Both the position numbers and the translations under genes were made by a program. Under the pieces are notes generated by a model. That model made no database searches, was not told the DNA's origin, and saw nothing but the letters and a program-made list of their open reading frames with translations. Below are positions 34,539 through 45,440 of a stretch of 64,000 nt of DNA, in pieces. This DNA comes from Ctena decussata (lineage: Eukaryota > Mollusca > Bivalvia > Lucinida > Lucinidae). The DNA lies in the NCBI GenBank assembly GCA_963989385.1, contig OZ022499.1:48659757-48723756 (forward strand), in the 5' to 3' direction. Within the stretch, counting starts at the first letter, position 1; each line of letters starts with the position of its first letter.

Positions 34539-34805
34539 TCATATTTCTATTCTATTCTATTCTATTATATCCCATAACCTTACTAGGTCGTTGGGGCACC
34601 ACAGATTACTTCGAAACAATCCCTTTCCACCTTGTCCTGTTTTCAGCTGCCCTAGCTGAGCTGGCAAAATTCATCCCTGTCCACTCTTTAATATTGTCTT
34701 CCCACCTCTTCTTCTGTCTACCTCTTCTTCTTTTTCCCTTCACTGTGCCCTGTAGAATGGTCTTTGCTAAACCAGAAGACCTTGAGGCGTTCATAAATCC
34801 AAGCC
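34539..34805 (-). mobile_element. RTE LINE, 3' fragment
   Basis: On the minus strand the peptide runs from SRSSGLAKTILQGTVKG through RGRQKKRWEDNIKEWTG to RWKGIV, the C-terminal tail of RTE/BovB-like ORF2. It then has a short 3' UTR (GCCCCAACGACCTAGTAAGG) and an (AGAAT)n tail at 34539-34566. It is the same family as the full-length copy at 57808-61498 and inserted into the core of the foldback element. Confidence 0.85.
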
Positions 34806-35895
34806 AAACTTTTGCTTTCAATATCGTGTCAACGTACACTATATTTGCGGTGTATGTCTAAAGGCAGGTCCTCAACCCTTTAATCAGTGCCAACATCGGA
34901 TAAAACTAGCATAAAAGGATCATATAATATTAAATTTGAACTGAATGTTCTTCAATTCTTCAATTTCCCCATTTCTTTTTTTACAATTATATACAAAAAT
35001 TGGATTTGCATAAATACGCGGTATAATGTTTGACGTCATTTCGTCACTCATATATGGCCCACATAGCATGTTTTAGGCTGCTTATGCAAGCATACCACCT
35101 TTTGACGGCAATGATTCCTTGACAGTGAAAGGCGGAAACCATAAACAAATAACATACAAAATATCAAGCATTTTACTCTATTGCAAATATTAGATATCTG
35201 TCCAAACAATTTGAAATAATAAGGCAAAGTTTTACCGTGCTCCCCAGTAACATCGTAAGGTTACTATGACGAACCATAAAGACTATTTTCCGAATACTGC
35301 CCCGTAAAATAAATACACCATTGGATAAATGAAAGGCGATTTTGTATTTACTGCAAATTTAATGAGTTTACTATTAATGATAAAAATTCTACAGCATAAG
35401 TCCACGGATTTTTTATCATCCCTCGTACTTCAGAGCTCATACTTCAGAGTTCACACTTCAGACTTCTGACAAACCACCGTAAAAGCATACTATAGCCAAA
35501 TTGGAGAGCCCCGCACTATTTGAACATCCTAAAAGAATAAGTGCGAAGTGTGAAGTCCGAAGTCTGAAGTATGAACTCTGAAGTATGAACTCTGAAGTCT
35601 GAAGTTTGAAGTCTGAACTCTGAAGTCTGAACTCTGAACTGTGAAGTATGAACTCCGAAGTATGAAGTCTGAACTCTGAAGTCTGAAGTTATGAAGTCTG
35701 AACTCTGAAGTCTGAAGTCTGGAGTTATGAAGTCTGAACTCTGAAGTCTGAACTCTGAAGTATGAACTCTGAACTCTGAAGTCTGAAGTTATGAAGTCTG
35801 AACTCTGAAGTCTGAAGTTATGAAGTATGAACTATGAAGTGATGAAGTCTGAAGTGTGAAGTGATGAAGTCAGAAGTCCCTCCAGGGCTTCCATA

Positions 35896-36157
35896 TTATG
35901 AGCTTTACGTCCACGGTAAACAGCTATGGTCATGTCGGGACGGTCCGTTAACTTAGCCATACTATTCCTGGGCAGGCTTAGATCTCCTACACGGTTAACC
36001 AGTACTAAGTGCACATACTTTCGCCAGAAACTGACAACTGCCCTTCTTGAATCAGCAGAAGGAGAAACGAAAGTATGTGGCCAGACCGGGTATCGAACCC
36101 AGGACCTCTGACTTATGAGTCAGGTGCCCTACCGACTGCGCTACGCGGCCCGGCTTA
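35896..36157 (-). mobile_element. tRNA-Met-like SINE
   Basis: On the minus strand the head reads GCGTAGCGCAGTCGGTAGGG (D-arm, A box), CTGACTCATAAGTCAG (anticodon arm with CAT in the loop) and CCTGGGTTCGATACCCGG (T-arm, B box). The head spans 36082-36156. The acceptor stem pairs only in part, so this is a SINE head derived from an elongator tRNA-Met and not a tRNA gene. The body contains ATACTTTCG twice and AACCGTGTAGGAG. The 3' end abuts the terminus of the foldback element at 35893. Confidence 0.7.
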
Positions 36158-36249
36158 AAGAATTTATAGTCCGACCCAATTGCTTGACACTTAAATGGCA
36201 GTAAAATATGTTTTAAAGAAATAATAAAAAAATAATAATAATAAAGATT

Positions 36250-36497
36250 AAACCGCGTCACGACAAAACGACATAACCAAACAAAGTGGCAAGTGCGCCC
36301 AGCGCGAAGGCTAGGTTCGCCTGGACATCTGCCCAGTCTAGTCATTGTCTTCGCTGTCCGCATGGAGCTATCTAAGACCCTCGGCTACCCTATAAGCGCA
36401 CATCGGAGACTCTGAGCCGACTGGTCGGATGCCCAGACTGATCTAAGTCTTCGCTGAGCGCATATGCCACTTTGTTGGTTTTGTCGTGTTGCGGGGC
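36250..36497. mobile_element. FB236 palindromic element, copy 6
   Basis: This is the most diverged full-length copy (start AAACCGCGTCACGAC, end TTGCGGGGC) and has a small insertion in the left arm (ACGACATAACC). The central AGCTATCTAAGACCCTCGGC hairpin is weakened. No target duplication is visible. Confidence 0.85.
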
Positions 36498-36681
36498 AAT
36501 GAGAACAGTTATATGAAAACAGTACACTGACGTACTAGGTCATTAGGAATTTTAGTTGATTTTTCTGTTGAGACCCTTATTTAGAGCATTGCACTTGGAA
36601 TTTTCTGATTGTTGGTGCAACATTGATAGACATATTGGCACAAACTATAAAACAGCTTGGATGTAAACCAATGCTAAGATT

Positions 36682-36917
36682 GAACCGCGACACAACAAAA
36701 CCAACAATGTGGTTGTGCGCCCAGCGCAGACTCAGATCAGCCTGGGCATCCGCCCAGACTGATCAGAGTTTTCGCTGTCCGAATGGAGGTAGCTTAGACA
36801 CTTAGCTACCTTTTAAGCGCTTAGCACATAGTCTGATCAGACTGGGCGGATGTCCAGGTTGATCAGAGTCTGGGCTGGGCGCACAACCACTTTGTTGGTT
36901 TTCTCGTGTCGCGGCTC
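36682..36917. mobile_element. FB236 palindromic element, copy 7
   Basis: This is a full-length copy starting GAACCGCGACACAAC and ending GTCGCGGCTC, only 185 bp from copy 6. The three-hairpin layout is preserved. The flanks (GATT and AGAC) do not match. Confidence 0.9.
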
Positions 36918-37327
36918 AGACATTCGTCTTTCTTGGTAGTACGTTCAGCAGCCATTTTAGCACATTGAAGCTTAACTGAGTACTATCTACGAGCACTGTT
37001 CGAGAAGTTCAAGGAATTTTGTCATTAAAAAATCAAATATCGATAAAATCCTTTCTTTCTTTTTTCCCCTTTTTTTCTTTTTGTCTCTTTTTGGAATGTC
37101 ACAGATGCTCACAATAACATATTTTTGCGAGAATCAGTTATATGCCATTTATGGTTATAAATACGTCTATAGGCATAAATGGATTAACTGTGTAGCAACA
37201 ATATTGAAAAAAAATTCATGCTGCAGATGACGAAATTATTTGAACCAAACACGGTTTGCTGCTTGACGGGAACAGCTAAGAATATAACATCTTTTTAAGT
37301 CTGAGAAAATAAATTTAATACACATTA

Positions 37328-38681
37328 CGAGGGGCATTTCAGAAATAATGTAAATGATCTCAGGGTAGCCTCTTGGCTGATATTTAGCAGTGGTGTTATA
37401 CATTATTGGAAAGCTAAATTCAAGTGCTTTAGAATGGTGTGCATTAAACGAATTTCTAAGTCTTCCATGCATGACAGCACGTGCTTATACGTCATAATGG
37501 TGTGGATACTGGAAACTATACATTTTCACTGAAAGTCGCTCGTGTTCAATTGCTGTTTGCTCAATAAGAAAATGATATATTTTAATGAAGAAACACGTAA
37601 TACTGTCCTTTCAATGTAAAATAATAAAGTTATACAGAAATCGTTTCCAGATTCTACACAAGTAATATAACAAACGAGATTTTTTTGTCTGCTATGTGGT
37701 TATAAATGCAAAGTTATTATAAATGTAGTATATCAATAAAATTGTGATTTTTGACTCAATCACATCCAATTTCACTAAATGACAGACATTTTTATACTGA
37801 AATGATTAGGTCACTATATTTTGTTACGACTGGCATCAAATCACTGATGAAACTGGATGATACTTGTGCAAACCCCACGCCGGAAGTTGCAATGTAGCAG
37901 CAATTCATGTAAAATACAAAACAATAAAATGAAATTATCTTCAAATAAAAGACACAGGCTCAATATATTTCACTTTGTTTAATGTCAAAAATTAGAGGGG
38001 CGTATTGATTGGAAAAGTCATATATAAAGACTTGAAAGACTTGTTATTTAATGTGACAAACTGACATTGAAATATGTGGGTGGGTGGGGAAAATTATCGG
38101 AAAAAACAGGTAGGCCACTGACAAAAGAGCATAAGGTGCCATAAGAGATAATCTATAACAGAAAACAAGCATGACGAATTAAATCTTATTTATTTTTTGT
38201 TTCATATATGTCACCAAACATCCACTTTCACTTAATTTGACCTCAAAATCGAAGTTAAAACAACTTACTATACATTTCAATTTAGCGCAGGAAGTGACGT
38301 CATCAGAAATGCGCATTGTTTTATTATTAGCGTATCTTGCAAGGTAACTCTTGTGTGTTAGCAAGGCTAATACAATGTTTTTCATACTGAAATATTTTCA
38401 GTATAACAGGTATTATAGGTATCAATCCAGAGCTGCTTGTATTCAGAGTTAAGAAAATATGAATTTGTCTTTACATAAATGTTCCGTCAGTTTCTACTCA
38501 GTGTCCTTACCGTAACAACAATTGTCAAGGCATATTTTGGAGAAAATACCAGAGCCCCATATTTTTTGAGTGAATGCCATTGGGTGATATGTAAACCTAA
38601 AAGTAAAGACATAAATTTCAAAAATCGGTCAACATTCCTAGGAATGGCCGACTCATTTACATATTTCTGAAATGACCCTCG
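37328..38681. mobile_element. Mariner-like TIR element, 1354 bp, no transposase seen
   Basis: TA at 37326-37327 and 38682-38683 flank CGAGGGGCATTTCAGAAAT and its complement ATTTCTGAAATGACCCTCG. The match continues through ATGTAAATGA. A TACGAGGG start with TA duplication and a length near 1.3 kb fits Tc1/mariner elements. I cannot find transposase motifs in either strand; the longest frames (60-80 codons) are unrelated. It is either a deeply decayed copy or a non-autonomous derivative with replaced interior. Confidence 0.65.
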
Positions 38682-38683
38682 TA

Positions 38684-39177
38684 AGTTGTGAATATAACAT
38701 ATATTCTTTGATTAAACTATCGTTCACAAACAAAGTGTGACGATATGGTTTATTGTAGGGGCTGCCATGCGAAAAAAAAGGTATTTGACGGGGGAAATAA
38801 GGAAATCAACTTTATGTAGCCTTATGGAGTACAGCAAAGACTCGCGCCAACTTTCGCACGCATACATTGTGATGTGTCCTTGCGGCTCGATACTAAGATA
38901 TTACAAGGTGATTGATATACAGCCGATCCTCGACGTCTGAAAGTTGAAGATAATCTCGAACTTCTGATATCTGAAAGTAAATTTTCTAGTGACAGAAAAT
39001 GTACTTGAAAATACCAGTAGTTTGAGAAAACGGAAGTTTAAATGCAAAGAAAAATAGCAAACGTGTCCAAACTAAATTCTTTGATTGTTGAGGATAGTTT
39101 CAGATATCAGTTATTGAGATAACGAGAACTACCTGCTAAACCCTTTGCTGGAAACAAGGAAGAAAGTGATAATAATT
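38684..39177. other. No gene recognised
   Basis: A 67-codon plus frame (38737-38940) has no family signature. GTGTCCAAACTA-ATTCTTTGAT near 39061 recurs near 63566 and is a dispersed repeat fragment. Confidence 0.4.
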
Positions 39178-39388
39178 GAGCCGCGACAATGTGGTTGTGC
39201 GCCCAGCGCAGACTCAGATCAGCCTGGGCATCCGCCCAGTCTGATCAGAGTCTTCGCTGTCCGCATAGACTCTTAGCTACCATCTAAGCTCTTAGCGAAG
39301 AGTCTGATCAGATTCGCTGGATGCCCAGCCTGATCTGAGTCTGCGCTGCGCGCACATCCACTTTGTTGGTTTTCTCGTGTCGCGGCTC
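39178..39388. mobile_element. FB236 palindromic element, copy 8 (left arm shortened)
   Basis: It has a perfect AATT duplication (39174-39177 and 39389-39392). The left terminal repeat lacks about 17 bp between GAGCCGCGACA and ATGTGGTTG while the right one is complete, so the loss happened after or during insertion. Confidence 0.9.
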
Positions 39389-40360
39389 AATTTTGTTTTA
39401 TTCGAGGTGCTGATTTCATGGTCATTTATGGTCAAACCTCCATATTTTCCACTATTTTCTCAAAGAGGAGCAGTTTTAAGACTTTCTATCTATTTTTTTC
39501 TGAACGAAGAAGTCTTTCCGAAATTGGCGGATCTTCAGATTAGAAGTACAGACCCCACTAAAGAGGGAGAAACCAAACAATATTCTAGAGTTACTTTCCT
39601 TGAACTTGTTCCCCGTACCGCGGCCTTTGTAGTCACAACCGGTGAAAATACGAGTGAGTATGTTCAAGGGTCTAACTTTCTTTCTGTTCATAAAATGGAT
39701 CACATGTCAGAAAAGGAATTGTCTTCCTACAGGATCGAAGGCCTATTTTCTGACAGGTTATCCATTTTAAGAAATAACTTTTGTCAAAAATGACAAATGC
39801 ACGTAAAATTCACTCGTAATCGAAAGCATCGTTTCATCATTTATCATATGTTTTTGGTAAATTATTTTTTTCATACTGATTATATATGATAGTCTTTGAG
39901 ATAAGATAGAAGAATAATTGTACAATCGACTATACTCAGAGGCAAAAGAAAGTATTTTTGAATGCACTTTTTGAATGAATGTCCATACTTTTCTTATTTT
40001 TTAACCACTCGGGTCTGTAAAACAATGGGAAAACACTCACTAACCCACATGAGTAGCCGCAATGATTGTACATGGCGATTTTGCACGTTTCCTACGTGCA
40101 GCAAACAGGACAGTACGATTTTGGTGTTAATCTGTATTTGAAATTTCGGTTATTTTTTTATTCAAATCACAACGTTTGTGTTTCATGTGCATGATGACAA
40201 GACTGCCTGTGGAAGACAGACATCATGTACTCAGAGACCAAAGAAAGAGTAATTTCCATATTTATTTAATTTTTCACTGCTCGTGTAAAACATTCTGCCT
40301 TAGTACAATCAAAGGGCCAATAGCCCTGAAATGACAGATTCTATCAAAATTAAGTCATGC
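39389..40360. other. No gene recognised
   Basis: A 138-codon plus frame (39377-39793) starts inside the FB236 right terminus, so its ATG is not that of a gene. The middle part (from about residue 60) is open but unrecognised. The rest is AT-rich. Confidence 0.4.
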
Positions 40361-40369
40361 TACATCGGC

Positions 40370-40640
40370 GCGGTAGCCGAGTGGTTAGAGTGGCTTGGTT
40401 ATTGTGCAGAAAATCGCCGGAAGGTCGTGAGTTCGCGGCTCTGCATCGCCATCCGACGACTGGAAAACTCTCTCTGTCAACCCAGCAGTAAATGGGTACC
40501 TTTTTCGAATTAGAGAAGGATAAGGCAGCGAAAGGAGAGGGATGGGCTCCGCCTTTCATCATCATGTGCCCAAGATACAGTGGGTCTCTAACCCCCACTG
40601 CCCCTACGGCTATTAGGCTATGGGAAACCTTTACCTTTTT
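40370..40640 (+). mobile_element. Full-length tRNA-derived SINE with 9-bp target duplication
   Basis: TACATCGGC stands at 40361-40369 and again at 40641-40649. The head has A box TAGCCGAGTGGTTA and a B box-like GTCGTGAGTTCGCGG, which suggests a Ser/Leu-type tRNA ancestor. The body includes CAACCCAGCAGTAAATGGGT, GGATAAGGCAGCG, GGGATGGGCTC and CCCCACTGCCCCTACGGC, and it ends ACCTTTACCTTTTT. A diverged relative lies at 2605-2828. Confidence 0.9.
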
Positions 40641-40649
40641 TACATCGGC

Positions 40650-41516
40650 TCAAAATAATTTCAAACTTTAGTCCTGTTGTTAATGGTCCAGCTCCATTAA
40701 TGTAAATAAGCCTTTAGTGCAAACCACTTCATGCACCTGCAAAAATGCTATCTCTTGTACACTAGTAATTTATGAATTCTGACAACGGTTACTGCTTTTC
40801 ACTGACTTTAATAAAGCACTCAGTGTTTGCGGAATTCGCGTTACCTATGGATCACGAGGATGTCCTCTCCAATGTTTACAATATGACAATTATAAATAGC
40901 CACCGATAAACACACAATTACCGTATGATGTCCAGTAAAACACTTGCGAGATATGGGGATAAACCTACAGAATTTCTTTTACATTACATTCTCTGCAATG
41001 ATTGACGAGCTCGGAATACTGTTTTAGGCAGGTTTACAACTGTAAAACAGTTTTTATCAGCGGCAGCTGATTTATTTTACTTAATAAAGTATGAGGGATG
41101 CTTGAATAGGGGGCGATTACGGTAATTGGCGGATTGATTTTTAATATTCAGTTTGTATTCGTTATATTTTTTGACCGCTGATGTCATTAGTTCTTATTTT
41201 ACAAAACTACTTAAATAATTTTACCTGCACAAGAATACGTTATATAAATTCTCATTTAACTTTGTACAAAACTTATTTTCAATCCCAGACGTTTTTCAGC
41301 AAAATGACCTTACGATTACTTCATTTCTGAGCGGAAGAATACAGCTGTGAAAGCCACTTTCCAAAATACGCTTGTGACAGCATTGAATGACTGATAGAAT
41401 CAGTCATTAAAAATGTGGTATAGTAAGGTTACTAAACAAACTGCCTGACTAGTGACACAAAGTCCTTTATGCACGCGCATCTAATAGTATGATATCAGTT
41501 TGCTGTATGATCAGCA
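40650..41516. other. No gene; one small hairpin
   Basis: A perfect 10-bp inverted repeat AATGACTGAT / ATCAGTCATT lies at 41386-41408. I see nothing else. Confidence 0.6.
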
Positions 41517-42800
41517 TTTAAGTACCGTTCCGGCTAAGAATCAGGCAGAATGCATTAATAGGGTGGCATATCGAGGTCTTCAGATTTTGACCAAAACTTG
41601 TGTATAAGTTCATTGGGTGACCAAACCTGCACATCCAAAATCTTAGGTCAATCAGTCAGCGGTTGCTATGGAAACAAGGGGATAATTGTTTTCCTTAGCA
41701 ACAAGCAAATTATGCTGGAACAGTTATGTAAAATGCAACATTTTTGAGAGGCTAAAACTGCATACAAAGCAAAAAAAAACTTCTTGTAATGTGTTCACTA
41801 ACACAATGCACATTATTGGTATCAAATTCTGTTTGAATGTTTCTGAAATAAACATCAACATGTGTGCTATTTGGGGTCAAAGGTCACCTGGGTCATCGTT
41901 TTTACAAAATTTGTGAAAATAGTCAACAATGACCAAAATCCAACCCAAATATTTTCTATAGTATAAAAAATTGAAAGATACCAGCATCCAATGATTAAAG
42001 CACAGCTATGGAGCTTTCAAAATTTGGAATAAAATTACTGTATAATTTTCTCCTTAGCAACCAGTTTAACTCCTTAGCAACCATCCCTTAGGTGAGCTGT
42101 ACATTTTGACTGAATTGGAAACAGTATATCTTCGATGTATTGCAATATAGGAAGACAATAGTAAGAAAAGTTTAAACCACATGTATCAGACTTTATTACT
42201 TTGTTGAGAAACATGTGAATATATTTCATGTTAGCAACCAGTTAGAGCCGTTAGCAACCAACCGTTAACAAATTTGAGACTTTTGGCCGAACTCCAAGAG
42301 GAATATCTTTGATATACAAGTAAGAATAACCATACTTTTATTGAAATGTTTAAACTACAGCTGCCTGACCTTTAAAATTTGTTGTAAAACATGTGTATAT
42401 ATATTGCTCTTAGCAACCAGCTTGTGCCCTTAGCAACCACCTATCAACAAATTTAGAATTTTTAGTGAAATCCAAATCTGATGCCATGTGCTTGTTGTGT
42501 ACTATGTAGACAATGGTAAGGAATCATTGAAGCAAGAGTGCTGGGCTTAACCAGTCTGTTTCAAACTTGTGTATAAATTTGTCCTTAGCAACCAGTCTGA
42601 GCTCATAGCAACCACCTCTTAACTGATTTGAGAATTTGGTTTAAATTCAATGCAAAATACCTTTTATGAGCAGCAATCTATGAAGACAGTTGCAGTAAGT
42701 TTTTAAACATATTTAACTTACTTTTAAAAAGCACCAAGGAAAAATACTTGTGCATGTTTATGTCCTTAGCAACAAGTTTTAGTCCTTGGCAACCACATAA

Positions 42801-44872
42801 TTATGTCCCCCCCAAAGGTTAGGGGGAACATATTGTTTTCAGTGCTGTTCCCGGGCGTCAGCGTCGGCGTCATACTTTCTTGTATGCACAATATCTCTTG
42901 AACCAATCAATGGAATTCCAACAAACTTGCATGGATATATCATTGGGACAAGCTTAAGAGCTGATTAGATTTTGGTGACCTTGACCTTATTTTCAAGGTC
43001 AAAGGAGGACTTAAATGGCGTGAAAATATCTTGTATGCACAATATCTCTTGAACCAATGGATGGAATTTCACCAGGCTTAAGTTGATATATCATTGGGAC
43101 AAGCTTAAGAGCTGATTAGAATTTGGGGACCTTGACCTTATTTTCAAGGTCACAGACTTAAACGGCGTGAAAATATTTGTATGCACAATATCTCCTGAAC
43201 CAATTGGTGGGATTTCACCAAACATGCATAGATACATTATTGGGACAAGCATAAGAGCTGATTAGATATTGGTGACCTTGACTTCATTTTCAAGGTCACA
43301 CACTTAAATGGCATGAAAATTTCTAGTATGCACAATATATCTTGAACCAATTGGTGGAATTTCACCAGACTGGACTTGATATAACATTGGGACAAGCTTA
43401 AGGGCTAATTAGATTATGGTGACCTTGACATCATTTTCAAGGTCACAGGAGGACTTAAATATGTGAAACTTTCACTAAAATTAATATATTCTTGAGCCTT
43501 TGGCTTAATTCCGATTACCCACCAAACTTGCATACACATATTTTTGGGACAATCTTAAGAGCTGATTAGATTTTGGTGATCTTGACCTCATTTTCAAGGT
43601 CACAGGAGGACTTAAATGGCGTGAACATTTCTTGTACGCACAATATCTCCTGAACCGATGGGTGGAATTTCACCAAACTTGCATGGACATATCATTTGGA
43701 CAAGCTTAAGAGCTGATTAGACTTTGGTGACCTTAACCTCATTTTAAAGGTCACTGACTTAAACGGCGTCATACTTTCTTGTATGCACAATATCTCCTGA
43801 ATCAACTGCTGGAATTTCACCAAACTTGCATAGATATATCATTGGGACAAGCTTAAGAGCTGATTAGATTTTGGTGACCTTGACCTCATTTTCAAGGTCA
43901 CAGGAGGACTTAAATGGCAAGAAAATTTCTTATATGCACAATATCTCTTGAACAAATAGATGGAATTTCATTAGACTTGACTTAGTATATCAATGGGACA
44001 CGCTTAAGAGCCGAGTAGATTTTGGTGACCTTGACCTCATTTTCAAGATCACAGGAGGACTTAAATATGTGAAAATTTCACTAAAAATGATATATTCTTG
44101 AGCCTTTGGCTTAATTCCGACCAAACTTGCATAGATATATGTTTGGGACAATCTTAAGACTTGATTAGGTTATGGTGACCTTGACCCCATTTTTAAGGTC
44201 AAAAGCCAACTTACAAAATGTTAATGTTTTTCCTTAAAATGTGATATTTCTTCAACCAATGGATGGATAGTCATCAGACTTGCATGGATATATCACTGTG
44301 ACAGGTTTAAGACATGATTAGTTTTTGGTCACCTTGACCCCTTTGTCAAAGTAATAGTCTTGTATGTAAGATATCTTTGGAACCAGTGGATGGATTTTTT
44401 CCAAACTTGCATAGTTATTTCATTTAGACAAGCTTTACGAGCTTATTAGATTTTGATGACCTGGACCTCATTTTCAAGGTGACAGGAGGACTAAAATATG
44501 TGAAAATTTCAGGAAAATTGATATATCCCTTGAATGTTGCCTGCATTCCCACCAATCATAATACTTTTCACTAGGAATATATTACTTGAACCAGTGGGTG
44601 GTGGAATAAAATCAGACTTTAATGGATATATGATTATGACAAGCAGAATTGAGAGATTTTGGTGAGCTTGACTCATTTTGAAGATCACAGAAGGATTTTA
44701 AATGCTCTTGATTGAATTGCTATCTTTAGACCAAACTTGATAGATTATATCAACATAGCAGTGTTAGGACAATGAAATGAGTGAATGGGAACACACTTAT
44801 GGTGGATTAGACGGGATGGGTAATGGGCTGGTGGGGGGGGGGATCTGTTTTTCTCTGAAAAACGTTTCTAGT
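42801..44872 (+). mobile_element. Helitron-like element, family B
   Basis: The 5' hairpin is CCCCCC-AAAGGTTA-GGGGG (42807-42825). Then come AACATATTGTTTTCAGTGCTG and eleven tandem units of about 148 bp with GCACAATATCTCTTGAACCA, TTGGGACAAGCTTAAGAGCT and GGTGACCTTGACC-TTTTCAAGGTCA blocks. The 3' end is the hairpin GTTTTTC-TCT-GAAAAAC (44847-44863) followed by CTAGT at 44868-44872. It shares layout, but not body sequence, with families A and C. It is nested within the CTTAGCAACCA foldback. Confidence 0.75.
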
Positions 44873-45440
44873 TTTAACCATATTTTAACAGATTTGGAGC
44901 ATGTGAGTGAATCATTATCAAACTTTTCTCTCTTTGCAGCATAACAATGTATCTTGTTATAAGTAATATTTAAAGCACCTCTGACATGGACTTTTACCAT
45001 CTGATTAAAAACATGTGCATGTAATACACAGTTCCGAGCCGCACCCAGAATGTCATTCAAAATCACATGATATCGTATACCTGGCCAATGCAAAGACAAC
45101 TTAGCACGTGACATAGTCTCACAAACAAATCACACGTGGTCAATACCAACATAAGTCCGTGATTTTACCTTTCAGTCAATGAAGGGATGTACACCTGTTT
45201 AAAGAAAACAAACTAACACCACTTTTAATACATTTACCCTGCTCTGCAAGAACAGAACGCATAAGAAATGCATGATGTGCCAACTGCCATGTGTAGGCCA
45301 TGGGGAGGCTGATTCTTCGCCATAGATCGCCAACATTTAGCAGACACTTGCATTTGTCATTTGTTTTTCCGCCATCTTTGTGTAAGCTTGCGAGACGTAG
45401 TAACAGTAACTAAGCAGGCGGAGCTTGGCGGCTATTCTCG
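44873..45440. other. Core of the foldback element, no gene recognised
   Basis: This is the non-repeated spacer between the left and right CTTAGCAACC arrays. A 105-codon minus frame (44797-45114) begins in it but ends in the Helitron-like G-run, so it is not credible as a gene. Confidence 0.5.

Larger units (their letters stand above)
32773..35893. mobile_element. 3.1-kb foldback element with CTTCAGACTTCA-type arms
   Basis: The termini TGGAAGCCCTGGAGGGACTT (32773) and its complement (ends 35893) are flanked by TA on both sides, a possible 2-bp duplication. Each arm is an array of 7-13 bp words: ACTTCAGACTTCA, GAGTTCA and ATACTTCA on the left (32795-33195), and the complement on the right (35425-35870). 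The mirror extends another 35 bp past the arrays (GAGGGGTGATAAAAAAT at 33198 and its complement near 35412). The core holds an ACGT-rich kilobase and a truncated RTE LINE. No transposase is seen. Confidence 0.85.

Noticed and set aside
36082..36156. Functional tRNA-Met gene
   Set aside because: D-, anticodon and T-arms are good, but the acceptor stem pairs poorly and a SINE body follows directly. It is better explained as a SINE head.
39377..39793. 138-codon plus-strand ORF
   Set aside because: Its start lies in the terminal repeat of an FB236 copy. The rest has no recognisable domain and no supporting context. A hidden exon cannot be excluded.
44797..45114. 105-codon minus-strand ORF
   Set aside because: Its C-terminal part is the G-run and tail of a Helitron-like element, and no domain is seen.
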